From the NCBI RefSeq assembly GCF_015351475.1, contig NZ_JADKPR010000008.1, positions 1-64,000 on the forward strand: a DNA stretch of 64,000 bases, given 5' to 3'. The notes beneath the pieces were generated by a model, which had not been told where the DNA came from, did no database searches, and was given only the letters and a program-made list of their open reading frames with translations. The first letter of the stretch is position 1. Each line of letters opens with the position of its first letter. Below, one piece after another: positions 1 through 8,421 of the stretch. This stretch comes from Flavobacterium sp. HJJ. GTDB lineage: Bacteria > Bacteroidota > Bacteroidia > Flavobacteriales > Flavobacteriaceae. A program made the translations under genes and the position numbers.

Positions 1-400
1 TCCCTTTTTCCGTTTAAACAATGCCTTTTTTCGATTATTTTCTGTTTATTTTTTAACACTCTGGTAACCTTGGGATTATAATTACCGTTTTTGAGGATTT
101 TTGAATTACAGAAGGTAATCTGGGCGGGTTTTGTCGTTTTTGGCAGGATTCCAGGGAGTTCTTTAGCGATTATTCAGAACCAAGGAATAGTCCTGTCCTG
201 CGAGTATCCCTCCTTTGGAGGGGAATCTGAGCGGACTTTACTTGTTTTTCTTTTCAAAATAACATATACATACATATAAGTACCGACTATCTTCTCTAAC
301 ACAAAAGCCCTAATAGAAACGGAAATCATGAAAAAACCATAATTCAGCAATCAACATGGAAGTCAATAGCAGGATGAAGTTACTGATTTCTTAAAATTAA
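1..400. other. Gene-free left edge with a small palindrome
   Basis: I see no convincing gene here. The only open frame, at 91-279, has no recognisable protein character and lies in a stretch somewhat richer in G and C than its surroundings. A short perfect hairpin, CCCTCC-TTT-GGAGGG, lies at 208-222. It resembles the CCCTCTCC/GGAaAGGG palindrome at 18856-18874, so it may be a degenerate repetitive extragenic palindrome. No U-tract follows the hairpin on either strand, so it is not an obvious terminator for the permease that ends at 401. Confidence 0.4.
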
Positions 401-1636
401 TCAATCGAATCGAATAGCTTTGACCGGAGAAATTTTTGTGACTATATATGACGGTATCAATAATACAAGTGCGCAAATTGTTACTGTAAGAAAATTTAAC
501 GCTAAGATATATCCTAAATCAAGGTATACTGGCGCTTGATTTACATAATAGTTTTCAGGATTTAATTTTATGACTCCAAATTGATGCTGCAACAGCAACA
601 ACGAAACCCCAATGAGATTACCCCAAAACAATCCTTTTACTATAAGATAGAACGCATTATAAAGAAAAACTTTCCTGATTGACCAATTATCCGCACCTAA
701 TGCCTTTAGAATTCCTATCATTTGTGTGCGTTCAAGTATTAATACCAATAACGCAACTACCATATTTATGGTTGCAACCAATATCATCACCACTAATATT
801 ACGATAATATTAAAATCAAAAAGCTGCAGCCATTCGAATATATAACTGTACTTTTCAATGATTGTCTTGGTGTCCAGATTTGAGGATGTTGATTTATATA
901 CCTGCTCCCCTGTTTCTTTTATTGTATTGAAATCTTTTACAAAAACTTCAAATGCACCAATTTGATTTGAACTCCATTTGTTTATCCGCTGAATATGCCT
1001 AATATCACCTATTATATAGGTAGCATCAAACTGCTGAAATCCGGAATTAAAAATTCCAACTATTTTAAATCTTCGAACATTTGGCAATTGATTTTGATTT
1101 TCCTTAATAAAAAAGGTATTAAAAAAATCACCAACTTTTAATTGTAAACGATTAGCTAAGAATTGACTAATTACTACTTCTTGAGTAACATTTTTAGACA
1201 AATCAGGCAATCTTCCAGAAACTAAATACTCTTTTATGTTCCCCCATTGATAATCATTTCCAACTCCTTTGAAAATAATCCCTTCAAATGCAGTTTCTGT
1301 TCTAACAATTCCAGACTTACTTGCTATTGCCTGAATATGACTTACTCCCGGAACAGTATTAAACTTTGGGTAAAAACCCTGATTCTTATCAATAGACGAT
1401 AATGTAATTTCGGATTGGTTATTATCGTAGTTCGAAATTATAATATGCCCATTAAAAGCAGCTATTTTTTCTCGGATTTTATTCTGCAATCCTATACCAG
1501 TTGCCACTGAAACAATCATCATGACCATACCAATAGCAATAGCCGAGATAGCAATGTTGATTATTGGAGCCGAAATACTGCTTTTATAATCTTTGGCAGT
1601 AATAAGCCTTTTGGCTATAAAATATTCTAAATTCAA
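401..1636 (-). CDS. ABC transporter permease, LolC/LolE (FtsX/MacB) type
   Basis: This 411-residue inner-membrane protein has the four-helix layout of the FtsX/LolCDE permease family. The first hydrophobic segment lies at about 20-50, a large periplasmic domain of about 220 residues follows, and three segments lie near 275-300, 325-352 and 377-402. The family couples ATP hydrolysis by a separate LolD-type ATPase to release of lipoproteins, or other substrates, from the inner membrane. The C-terminal segment carries the characteristic short loop and a final TKISPVKAIRFD tail seen in LolC/E-like permeases. The start codon appears to be TTG (no in-frame ATG nearby), 25 nt below a TATATTTG box at 1661-1668. 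No ATPase gene is adjacent, so the partner must lie elsewhere. The family assignment is firm; the exact substrate is inferred. Confidence 0.85.
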   Translation of the reverse strand: MNLEYFIAKRLITAKDYKSSISAPIINIAISAIAIGMVMMIVSVATGIGLQNKIREKIAAFNGHIIISNYDNNQSEITLSSIDKNQGFYPKFNTVPGVSHIQAIASKSGIVRTETAFEGIIFKGVGNDYQWGNIKEYLVSGRLPDLSKNVTQEVVISQFLANRLQLKVGDFFNTFFIKENQNQLPNVRRFKIVGIFNSGFQQFDATYIIGDIRHIQRINKWSSNQIGAFEVFVKDFNTIKETGEQVYKSTSSNLDTKTIIEKYSYIFEWLQLFDFNIIVILVVMILVATINMVVALLVLILERTQMIGILKALGADNWSIRKVFLYNAFYLIVKGLFWGNLIGVSLLLLQHQFGVIKLNPENYYVNQAPVYLDLGYILALNFLTVTICALVLLIPSYIVTKISPVKAIRFD

Positions 1637-1660
1637 ATCGATTTATTTTGAGGAACTAAG

Positions 1661-1668
1661 CAAATATA
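1661..1668 (-). promoter_or_regulatory. Bacteroidota -7 box upstream of the LolC/E-type permease
   Basis: On the minus strand this reads TATATTTG, an exact match to the Bacteroidota TAnnTTTG -7 consensus, 25 nt before the proposed TTG start. I could not find a convincing -33 TTG at 17-19 nt spacing. Confidence 0.5.
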
Positions 1669-1741
1669 CATAAAGTTTTAATTAAGGCCCCGTTAAACCT
1701 TTTAAACACTTTGAACTACAAACTTGTTTTATAAATAATAC

Positions 1742-2272
1742 TTAGAGCGGTAATTTTTTTTTCATTTCTTCAACAATATTGAATGCTGCTGGACATATTG
1801 CAACATTCTTAAGCGTTAAATCTGTAATCTGCTGAAATTTTTTTCGGTCTGTATGCGGAAATTCTCTACATGCTTTTGGGCGTACATCATAGATCATACA
1901 GGCATTTTCAAAATCTAAGAAAGCACAGGGAACTTTTTGCAACACATAATCTCTATCTTCATCTATACGCAAATACTGTTCGATAAACTGTTGTGATTTT
2001 AATCTTAAAAACTTAGAAACTCTCTCAATGTCCGCCAAAGTAAATAGCGGCCCAGTAGTTTTACAGCAATTAGCACATTTTAAACAATCCGTTTTCTTAA
2101 ATTCGGCTTCATGAATATCCGCCATTATATAATCTAGATTCTTAGGTGTTTTCTTTTTTAACTTATCGAAATACTTTTTGTTTTCGATATGCTTATCTTT
2201 GGCAAGTTTTCCTAATTCGTTTAAAGCTGGTTTCAATTTTGAGATTTGATAATGAATACGCAAAAGTAACAA
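1742..2272 (-). CDS. YkgJ-family cysteine-cluster protein
   Basis: This soluble protein of about 176 residues has the zinc- or iron-binding Cys pattern of the YkgJ/CxxCxxCC family. A CLKCANCC core near residues 62-69 is followed by single Cys residues in CAFLDFENAC and RPKACREFP. Family members are putative metal-binding proteins of unknown reaction. The start is uncertain: the longest frame opens with TTG at 2272, only 37 nt from the divergent methyltransferase start, and the first in-frame ATG comes after about 50 residues, so a TTG start is needed to keep the conserved KDKHIENKKYFDKLKKK segment. It is transcribed toward the permease gene with a gap of about 105 bp. Confidence 0.75.
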   Translation of the reverse strand: MLLLRIHYQISKLKPALNELGKLAKDKHIENKKYFDKLKKKTPKNLDYIMADIHEAEFKKTDCLKCANCCKTTGPLFTLADIERVSKFLRLKSQQFIEQYLRIDEDRDYVLQKVPCAFLDFENACMIYDVRPKACREFPHTDRKKFQQITDLTLKNVAICPAAFNIVEEMKKKLPL

Positions 2273-2309
2273 ACTTTAAACTCGGAAATTTAAACTGAAA
2301 CCTAAATTT

Positions 2310-3017
2310 ATGAAAGATCTTTTTGGGAAAGCAATGCTTGACTACCAAACCAATAACGAACCTGAGGATTTAATAACCGAAACTTCCATTTCTGAAGCAG
2401 ATGAAATGAGCGTCGCTTATCTATTTCGCAGCTATGCCGAAATGCCTAAAATAGAACAAAAAGCATTACAGCTAGCCAAAGGAAGAATCCTTGATGTGGG
2501 ATGCGGAGCAGGAAGTCACAGTTTGTCTTTGCAAAACGAAAGACAGCTTGATGTTACTTCTATCGATATTTCGGAAAATGCAATTAAAACTTGTAAACTC
2601 CGCGGATTAAAGAATGCTAAAGCACAAGACCTAATGACTTTTGAAAATGACAAGTTCGACACCATCATTGTTCTAATGAATGGGCCAGGAATTTGTGGCA
2701 AATTAAAAAATCTTTCTAAATTTCTTTTGAAATTAAAATCGCTATTAAATAAAGGGGGGCAGATTTTAATGGATAGCTCAGACATCATTTATATGTTTGA
2801 CGAGGATGAAGATGGCGGGAGATGGATTCCAACAGAAAATGAATATTATGGCGAAACCATTTTTAACATAACATACAAAGGAGAAAAAGAAGATCCTTTG
2901 GACTGGTTATTTCTAGATTATAACACATTGCAAAATGCCGCTTTCGCAAATGGCCTTCAATGTGAGATACTCCTTGAAGGAGAGCATTATGACTATTTAG
3001 CCAGACTTTCAATCTAA
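2310..3017 (+). CDS. Class I SAM-dependent methyltransferase
   Basis: The 235-residue protein has a Rossmann-type methyltransferase fold. Motif I is ILDVGCGAGSHSL at about residues 60-72. The acidic residue of motif II follows in VTSIDIS, and motif IV appears in FDTIIVLMNGPGICG. SAM-binding class I enzymes of this length act on small molecules or on unidentified substrates, and nothing in the sequence identifies the acceptor. The gene starts at ATG, diverges from the YkgJ-family gene with only 37 nt between the starts, and ends just before a strong hairpin terminator at 3021-3050. The class assignment is firm; the substrate is unknown. Confidence 0.85.
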   Translation: MKDLFGKAMLDYQTNNEPEDLITETSISEADEMSVAYLFRSYAEMPKIEQKALQLAKGRILDVGCGAGSHSLSLQNERQLDVTSIDISENAIKTCKLRGLKNAKAQDLMTFENDKFDTIIVLMNGPGICGKLKNLSKFLLKLKSLLNKGGQILMDSSDIIYMFDEDEDGGRWIPTENEYYGETIFNITYKGEKEDPLDWLFLDYNTLQNAAFANGLQCEILLEGEHYDYLARLSI

Positions 3018-3020
3018 AAA

Positions 3021-3050
3021 AAAACCAAATGTTAAACAACATTTGGTTTT
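3021..3050. terminator. Bidirectional rho-independent terminator
   Basis: A perfect 13-bp stem, AAAACCAAATGTT and AACATTTGGTTTT, encloses a 4-nt loop. A-runs on the left and T-runs on the right make it usable in both directions. It lies between the convergent methyltransferase (stop 3017) and the TonB-domain gene (stop 3087). Confidence 0.85.
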
Positions 3051-3086
3051 CTATAAAAAAAGGTTTCTTATATTTCAAAACTCCAA

Positions 3087-3485
3087 TTAACCTTGACCCG
3101 CAATTTTAATAGGCACTTCATATAGAACCCTAACTTTTTTTCCTCTGGTTTCTCCTGAGGTCCATTTAGGAGACTTACTAATAACTCTCTTTGCTTCAGC
3201 ACCAGTGCCTCCGCCAAGATCTTTTACTACATTAACATTAGTTACACTACCATCAACTTCGATAATAAAAGCAACTTTTAAAGTCCCTCCGGTGCCATCG
3301 TATTCCGGCATTTGAAAATTACTGCTGATAAAAGTCAAGAATGCAGCGTTTCCTCCTGGAAACTCTGGTCTCACTTCTACCTCCTCATAACTATAAGGGG
3401 CATCATCAACAATAGTGGCAGTTACCTGTGCCGAAGCAAAATCCACAATAAACAAAGTAATTACAGAAAGTAGAAATTTTTTCAT
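3087..3485 (-). CDS. Secreted orphan TonB C-terminal-domain protein
   Basis: The 132-residue precursor has an N-terminal signal peptide (MKKFLLSVITLFIVDFASAQ) and then little more than one TonB C-terminal domain. The signature runs from RPEFPGG through FIIEVDGSVTNVNVVKD to KVRVLYEVPIKI, and it aligns well with the C-terminal part of the full TonB encoded at 7593-8390. It lacks the membrane anchor and proline-rich spacer needed for normal TonB function, so it is predicted to be a free periplasmic domain. Such domains may bind TonB boxes, peptidoglycan or TonB itself, but this is inference. It is monocistronic, between a terminator at 3021-3050 and the queE terminator upstream of it. Confidence 0.8.
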   Translation of the reverse strand: MKKFLLSVITLFIVDFASAQVTATIVDDAPYSYEEVEVRPEFPGGNAAFLTFISSNFQMPEYDGTGGTLKVAFIIEVDGSVTNVNVVKDLGGGTGAEAKRVISKSPKWTSGETRGKKVRVLYEVPIKIAGQG

Positions 3486-3691
3486 GGGCTAATTGAATTA
3501 TGTTTATAATTATATTCTAAAAGTAGGTTTTGGTAAATATATAAAAAAATATACTTATAAAAACATATTGTGCAAAAATAACAAAAAGAAAACAATAAAT
3601 TATCATAAAATTATATTTCACACATAACAATTAATATTTAAAGAAACCAAAGTGCCTAATTTACAGCCAAATAAACAACTACAAATAAATT

Positions 3692-3741
3692 AAAAAAAAT
3701 ATTGTTAATTACCCGACAAACGTCTTAGTAATTAACAATAT
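3692..3741 (-). terminator. Rho-independent terminator of queE
   Basis: A perfect 14-bp inverted repeat, ATATTGTTAATTAC (3699-3712) and GTAATTAACAATAT (3728-3741), is separated by 15 nt. Read on the minus strand it is followed by a run of U residues (A-run at 3692-3699), as expected for an intrinsic terminator just below the queE stop at 3779. The rest of 3486-3778 is AT-rich and holds no other structure I recognise apart from the presumed promoter of the TonB-domain gene. Confidence 0.8.
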
Positions 3742-3778
3742 CCTAAAAAATGATAAAAATATAAGCTGTAATTATATT

Positions 3779-4411
3779 TTATGGAATATTCAAATACTTA
3801 TGTGTCTGCAATGATACACGCCATTTTGGATTATTCATGACATATTCGACAATTAAAGGAGTCATTTCTTCCTTTTTACTCCACTCTGGCTGAAGAAAAA
3901 GAATTGCATTTGAATTAACCCTTTCAGCTTGTTCTTCTGCAAAAACAAAATCATGTTTATTATATATAATCACTTTGAGTTCATCTGCATTATCATAAAC
4001 TGTTTGTGTTGGTAATTTATTTTTCTTTGGCGAAAGACATATCCAATCCCAAGTACCGCTTAAAGAATATGCACCAGACGTTTCAATATGGACTTTTAAA
4101 TTATTCTCTTTTAGTTTTTGAGTCAATGAACCCATATCCCACATTAAAGGCTCACCTCCTGTTATAACAATTGTATCAGCATATTTTGCAGCATTCTCGA
4201 CTATCAAATCTATTTTAGTAGGCGGATGCAGCTCCGCATTCCAGCTTTCTTTAACATCACACCAATGACAGCCAACATCACATCCGCCTATTCTAATAAA
4301 ATAAGCAGCTGTTCCAGTATGAAAGCCTTCCCCCTGAATAGTATAAAATTCTTCCATTAGCGGAAGCATAGTTCCTTTATTAACTTCTAATTGAACTTCT
4401 TTAGATAACAT
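3779..4411 (-). CDS. queE: 7-carboxy-7-deazaguanine synthase QueE
   Basis: QueE is a radical-SAM enzyme that rearranges 6-carboxy-tetrahydropterin to 7-carboxy-7-deazaguanine in queuosine and preQ0 biosynthesis. The 210-residue protein begins with the typical MEEFYTIQGEGFHTGTAAYFIR segment, split here by the family's GEG turn. Its cluster-binding cysteines follow as C44-x3-C48-x2-C51 (GCDVGCHWC). The SAM-binding TGGEP motif lies near residue 92. The ATG at 4411 is preceded by a TATATTTG box at 4429-4436 and the gene ends in a strong terminator, so it appears monocistronic. queA lies 13 kb away on the same strand and catalyses a later step of the same pathway. Confidence 0.93.
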   Translation of the reverse strand: MLSKEVQLEVNKGTMLPLMEEFYTIQGEGFHTGTAAYFIRIGGCDVGCHWCDVKESWNAELHPPTKIDLIVENAAKYADTIVITGGEPLMWDMGSLTQKLKENNLKVHIETSGAYSLSGTWDWICLSPKKNKLPTQTVYDNADELKVIIYNKHDFVFAEEQAERVNSNAILFLQPEWSKKEEMTPLIVEYVMNNPKWRVSLQTHKYLNIP

Positions 4412-4428
4412 TGTATAAATTTAAGCTA

Positions 4429-4436
4429 CAAATATA
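4429..4436 (-). promoter_or_regulatory. -7 box of the queE promoter
   Basis: The minus strand reads TATATTTG 18 nt before the queE start, with a TTTA resembling the -33 TTTG element 17 nt further upstream. This spacing fits the Bacteroidota sigma-ABfr promoter. No preQ1-type riboswitch was recognised in the short leader. Confidence 0.55.
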
Positions 4437-4476
4437 CGCAATTAAAAGAAACCTAAAGAATCAGCAGAAAACACAA

Positions 4477-4651
4477 CACGCCATTCGCTTTTAAAAGTTT
4501 CTGACACTAATTTGCACAAATTAAGATTACTATTTAATTACACAAAATATTCGAAACTGTAAAAGTTGTAAAACTTGATTTCAATTTTGATAAGAATTAG
4601 TATTAATTGGTGAAATTCGTGTTTATCTTTTTTTTAAATGCGAATACTGTG
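4477..4651. mobile_element. MITE-like element, copy 1
   Basis: This 175-bp non-coding element is an inverted copy of 28788-28968, with most positions identical. Its ends form imperfect terminal inverted repeats: CACgccATTCGC at the left, and CACagtATTCGC as the complement of the right end. Inside these are ACGAATTtCACcAATT-type inverted arms. It is flanked by a 9-bp direct repeat, AAAACACAA (4468-4476 and 4652-4660), consistent with target-site duplication on insertion. Relative to copy 2 it lacks about 9 bp in one arm. It encodes no transposase. It sits between the queE start and the terminator of the TonB/TPR operon, so it interrupts no gene. Confidence 0.75.
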
Positions 4652-4691
4652 AAAACACAATCAATATTAAGGTATTAATCAATAATTTATA

Positions 4692-4726
4692 ACAAAAAAA
4701 AACGGCAACTATTTCTAATTGCCGTT
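4692..4726 (-). terminator. Rho-independent terminator of the ExbBD-TonB-TPR operon
   Basis: The inverted repeat AACGGCAA (4701-4708) and TTGCCGTT (4719-4726) is followed on the minus strand by a long U-run. It lies just below the TPR gene stop at 4741 and marks the end of the operon that starts with exbB at 10505. Confidence 0.8.
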
Positions 4727-4740
4727 CTTAAAAAAAAAAA

Positions 4741-6411
4741 TTATTTTAAAGATTTCAATGAATCCAAAGCATATTGATTTGCTGGATCAATAACTAATGT
4801 TTTATTAAAATACTCTATTGCTTTTGTTTTGTCCGAATTTGCATAACTAGCCCCAGCAGTATTATAACTTTCAATTAATTTTTTAATTACAGCAGGTTTT
4901 GCTAATTCTTCAGCACCTTTTTCAGTAACTATATTAACATAATCATTATAATATTTTATTGTCATTTCATCGTTCTCCAATAAACTGTTAGTTCTTGCTC
5001 TGTACAAGTATGCATCTTGTGTCTTAGGTGATGCCTCAATTACGGCAGCATAAGCCAAATCTGCTCTTTGCAAAGCAACTGGATCTGGTTTCACATCTTT
5101 TCTAGTGTTATCAAAATACAAGCTATTTCCCAAATAGAAGTTGTCCAAAGTATAGTTTTTAGATTCTTTATTTGCAACAGCAATTTCATAAATTGTAGCA
5201 GCCTGTTTAAATAATTTTAATTCATATAACTTTTTTCCAATATCACTAATGTTCGGAGCCAAACCATTCGCATCCATCTCAGCAGATTTTTTTACATCCA
5301 AGAGACCATTATCAAATAAAGCAGTGTCAAGGTTTTTTCCGTCTTCACCTATTGCTTTTTTAATTTTAGAAAAACCTAAAACTTGATAATCAAAAGCAAT
5401 AACTTTATTAGCAGCATCCGAAATAAAACTTTCTAAAGATTTTATTGCAACCTCATAATTACCATTTTGATATGCTGAAATACCTAAATAACGAAGAATT
5501 CTAGGATTCACTTTGTCAAGCTCTACCATTTTATTTGCTTCCACTTCCAAAGCTTTATACTCGCCCGCTAAAACTAAGAAATCAGCATGACGCATTCTTG
5601 AACTAACTGAATAATCTGTCAAACTCAAATACTTTTCATAATTAAGCAAAGCTTTTTCAATATACACTTTATATTTAGAAGGTTCATTTCTTCCCCATAA
5701 ATAATATGTCTCAGCCAATTCACGATAAACTGGACCATAATTTGCATTAATAGCAATAACCTCGTCATACGCTTTTACTGCTTCAGTATACGCTTTAGCT
5801 CCTTTTAACAAAACACCCAGCTGCATTTTTGCTCTGATCATTGTATTATCAATAGTATACGCATTTCTATAAGCTGAATAAGCTTCGTTTTGATTTTTGT
5901 CTCCAAAATAAGCATTCCCTAATGCTAAATTTAATTGAGCATCTTGAGGATTAATCAATTTAGCTTTATTTAAATATTCTAATGCTTTTTTATAATCGGG
6001 ATTATTCGAAAATGTATAAGCCCGACCTATAAAAATATACTCTTCAATATCTTTCTTTCTTATATCTTTAATAGCCAAAGCAAATTTTTCTTCAGCAGCG
6101 GCAGCATTTCCATTGTCTAAATCGATCAAACCTAGACCAATATTATTTAACCTTGCCCCTTCTGATGCAGTAAGCCCTTTTTGGTAATAAATTTTTGCAG
6201 AATCTGCGTTATTTTGCAGTAAATAGACATTACCCAAATAAAAATCAGCTGTACCATTTGTAGGTTTTGCTGCAATTATAGATTTTAAAATTGATTTTGC
6301 ACTTTCAAATTGTTCAGCATCGATTGCTTTCTTTGCTTGATTAAGATCTTGCGCTCGGCCAGTTGCCACAACTGCCAATAAAGCAATACTTAAAAATTTA
6401 ACTTTATTCAT
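4741..6411 (-). CDS. Secreted TPR-repeat protein of the TonB cluster
   Basis: The 556-residue protein has a signal peptide (ending near residue 20, GRAQ) followed by many degenerate tetratricopeptide repeats along almost its whole length. Examples are ADFYLGNVYLLQNNADSAKIYY and AQLNLALGNAYFGDKNQNEAY-type helical pairs, ending in a clear repeat near the C-terminus. TPR solenoids are protein-binding scaffolds. As the last gene of the exbB-exbD-exbD-tonB-small membrane protein-PstS-like cluster, it is likely a periplasmic partner of this energy-transduction system. The ATG at 6411 lies 25 nt below the PstS-like stop, and a terminator follows. The specific partner is unknown. Confidence 0.85.
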   Translation of the reverse strand: MNKVKFLSIALLAVVATGRAQDLNQAKKAIDAEQFESAKSILKSIIAAKPTNGTADFYLGNVYLLQNNADSAKIYYQKGLTASEGARLNNIGLGLIDLDNGNAAAAEEKFALAIKDIRKKDIEEYIFIGRAYTFSNNPDYKKALEYLNKAKLINPQDAQLNLALGNAYFGDKNQNEAYSAYRNAYTIDNTMIRAKMQLGVLLKGAKAYTEAVKAYDEVIAINANYGPVYRELAETYYLWGRNEPSKYKVYIEKALLNYEKYLSLTDYSVSSRMRHADFLVLAGEYKALEVEANKMVELDKVNPRILRYLGISAYQNGNYEVAIKSLESFISDAANKVIAFDYQVLGFSKIKKAIGEDGKNLDTALFDNGLLDVKKSAEMDANGLAPNISDIGKKLYELKLFKQAATIYEIAVANKESKNYTLDNFYLGNSLYFDNTRKDVKPDPVALQRADLAYAAVIEASPKTQDAYLYRARTNSLLENDEMTIKYYNDYVNIVTEKGAEELAKPAVIKKLIESYNTAGASYANSDKTKAIEYFNKTLVIDPANQYALDSLKSLK

Positions 6412-6436
6412 CTTTATTACATTAAATTAATTTCAA

Positions 6437-7360
6437 TTATTTCTTTTCACTATTAGTCTTACCTCGAATAATATTTAATTTTCTTGCAGGTATCTCAAAT
6501 GGCAACAAACCTGATTTTAAAACAATTCTTTGTCCAATATCACCCGCAACGAATGAAGAGAATCCCATTCCCAAACCAGAATACCCTTGACAATTCACAA
6601 CGTACAAATCCCTCAATAATGGATAAGATCCTTCTGCAAAATTATTCTGAGAAGGAGCGAAATATCCTTCTTTAGCTAACCCTTTAACACTTAAAACATT
6701 GATGTTTTTAATAACAGGGTCCATTGATGGATTAGGCTGTGACAACCAGTTAACGCCCACAACACCAATCATCCCATTATTTTCAGATACAAATTTCAAA
6801 ACTTCATTGTTCGTTTTAAAAGTGTACACATCCTTCTCTGGCAAACCATTCAGTCCTGATAAATTATTCATATAATTCACAGTGCTTGAATTTGGATTAT
6901 CAAAAACTAAACCTTTAATCTTAGAACCTCTCTCCCCTTTCATAAAACCAATAACATCTTTCAAGGCAATTAATGTATCGCTGCTAGATTTATTAGAAAC
7001 AAAAGCTATACCATCAGTAGCAAATTTAGTTATTTTAGGAACTATTTTTCTTTGCTCAAAAAGATTTAACTCTTTTTTTGACAAATTACGGGCTATTACA
7101 ACAATACTAGCTTTTTTGTTATATAATGAGTTTAAAACTTCAGATTCCGATTTAGAAACTAAAGTAAATTTTGCGTCGTAGGAGCCTTCAAACACCATAA
7201 CTTCCTCCTCAACTAAAGGAGTAACAGTTTCATCAACATAAATACTCGCCTTTCCTTTTAAAATTGTCTCATCATTGATAGCGGCGCTTTCATCTTTTTT
7301 ACAATTAAAAAAAAGAAAAATAAATAACCCCAAAACTAAATAAACATTAAATCTAGACAT
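6437..7360 (-). CDS. PstS-like phosphate-binding-family lipoprotein
   Basis: The protein of about 307 residues is a predicted lipoprotein: a hydrophobic N-terminus ends in the lipobox-like FLFFNC. The body resembles the periplasmic substrate-binding fold of PstS-type phosphate transporters, with IYVDETVTPLVEEEV, IVPKITKFATDGIAFVSN and a C-terminal PLLRDLYVVNCQGYSGLG segment. No pstCAB genes are nearby. Instead it sits inside the TonB/ExbBD operon, so a role in the transduction complex rather than phosphate import is more likely, by inference. An upstream TTG at 7366 is possible, but the ATG at 7360, 2 nt after the preceding stop, is the better start. Confidence 0.8.
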   Translation of the reverse strand: MSRFNVYLVLGLFIFLFFNCKKDESAAINDETILKGKASIYVDETVTPLVEEEVMVFEGSYDAKFTLVSKSESEVLNSLYNKKASIVVIARNLSKKELNLFEQRKIVPKITKFATDGIAFVSNKSSSDTLIALKDVIGFMKGERGSKIKGLVFDNPNSSTVNYMNNLSGLNGLPEKDVYTFKTNNEVLKFVSENNGMIGVVGVNWLSQPNPSMDPVIKNINVLSVKGLAKEGYFAPSQNNFAEGSYPLLRDLYVVNCQGYSGLGMGFSSFVAGDIGQRIVLKSGLLPFEIPARKLNIIRGKTNSEKK

Positions 7361-7362
7361 AA

Positions 7363-7593
7363 TCAATCTTTATTAGCATTATAAACTCGAAAGAACCGAA
7401 TAATAGCATAAACAATTAATACAACGCCTAAAGCTATTCTATATTGCATCTGCATATTAAATGGAAACTTATCCCAAAAAATAACCATTATTCCTAAAAA
7501 AAAATAAGCTAAGAAAACCAATATGGTTATAACAAGAAGAAATCGCTCAATAAGCGATTTCTCCTTCAAATTGTTAAATAAATTATTCAACAT
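7363..7593 (-). CDS. Small two-helix inner-membrane protein of the TonB cluster
   Basis: This 76-residue protein has two predicted transmembrane helices, at about 18-38 (LLVITILVFLAYFFLGIMVIF) and 50-68 (YRIALGVVLIVYAIIRFF), and short polar ends. Its ATG overlaps the tonB stop in a TAATG junction, and its own stop is 2 nt before the PstS-like ATG, so translational coupling is likely. I do not recognise a characterised family. Its position suggests an accessory subunit of the ExbBD/TonB complex. Confidence 0.75.
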   Translation of the reverse strand: MLNNLFNNLKEKSLIERFLLVITILVFLAYFFLGIMVIFWDKFPFNMQMQYRIALGVVLIVYAIIRFFRVYNANKD

Positions 7594-8390
7594 TATTCTG
7601 CTGATTGAATGGTAATCGGTAAAGAATACAAAACTCTCACTTTTTTACCATTTTGCTCACCTGGAAGCCATTTTGGACATTTATTCAAAACCCTAATTGC
7701 CTCTTTTCCTGTACCATAACCAATATCTCTAACTACTTTGATATCTGTTAATGATCCGTCTTTTTCAACAACAAATGTTACATAAACTTTTCCTTTAAGA
7801 CCTTCTTCTTCAGGAGCTTGATAATTTTTACCTACGAAAGCATAAAATTTCTCAATTCCCCCAGGAAATTCAGGTTTTTGCTCGATACCCGCTAAAGAGT
7901 GTACACTAGTATCTTCTGCAATAACTTCAACTACTGGACCATTACCTACTTCTTCAACTGTAAGAGGAGCATCTGGATCTCCTTTGATAGTTTCTGCTCC
8001 AGTTTTTTTGTCTTTGATATCATCCATTTTTGGTGGATCTTCAGTAACGTCTTCAGCCTTTGCAACAACAGGTTTCACAAACTTAACCTGATCCTGTTTC
8101 GGCGGCGGCGGTGGCGGCGGCGCAAGATCTTTAGGAGCTTCAACTTTCTTCTTAGGAGGAAGCTTCACGGTGACAATCTTTTTATCCATGTCTTCTTCTT
8201 CTCCTCCCTTTGGCAAGTAACTTGCAATAAGAGGAGCACTGATAGCTAGACTAAAAAGAACGCTGCCAATGATAAGAGCCCGCATAGAAGTCTTACGATT
8301 CGATTTTCTAAGTTCGTATGCACCATAAAGTTTATTACGACCTTCGAAAACGATCTCAATCCATTGATTTTTTATTAAATCTAATTTCAT
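7593..8390 (-). CDS. tonB: TonB energy transducer
   Basis: TonB transmits proton-motive energy from ExbBD to outer-membrane TonB-dependent receptors. This 265-residue protein has a cytoplasmic N-terminus carrying the Bacteroidota-typical RNKLYGAYELRK motif, a membrane anchor at about 38-60, a proline-rich periplasmic spacer (PPPPPPPK near residue 95), and a C-terminal TonB domain from about 175. That domain shows KPEFPGG, TFVVEKDGSLTDIKVVRD and VRVLYSLPITIQ. It follows two exbD genes in the usual order and overlaps the small membrane-protein gene by one base. Assignment is firm. Confidence 0.92.
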   Translation of the reverse strand: MKLDLIKNQWIEIVFEGRNKLYGAYELRKSNRKTSMRALIIGSVLFSLAISAPLIASYLPKGGEEEDMDKKIVTVKLPPKKKVEAPKDLAPPPPPPPKQDQVKFVKPVVAKAEDVTEDPPKMDDIKDKKTGAETIKGDPDAPLTVEEVGNGPVVEVIAEDTSVHSLAGIEQKPEFPGGIEKFYAFVGKNYQAPEEEGLKGKVYVTFVVEKDGSLTDIKVVRDIGYGTGKEAIRVLNKCPKWLPGEQNGKKVRVLYSLPITIQSAE

Positions 8391-8421
8391 TTTTTATAAT
8401 TATTAGGTTATTAGTAAAAAA

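Noticed and set aside
91..279. 62-residue plus-strand open frame at the left edge
   Set aside because: It has no ATG start that fits, no family-like segments and no promoter, and lies in a gap with a REP-like palindrome. I treat it as chance.
3486..3700. AT-rich stretch considered as a small RNA or second repeat
   Set aside because: Apart from the queE terminator hairpin I found no conserved fold, repeat or promoter-terminator pair.
4412..4476. Possible preQ1 riboswitch upstream of queE
   Set aside because: The leader after the -7 box is only about 15 nt and shows no aptamer-like fold; the same is true for queA.
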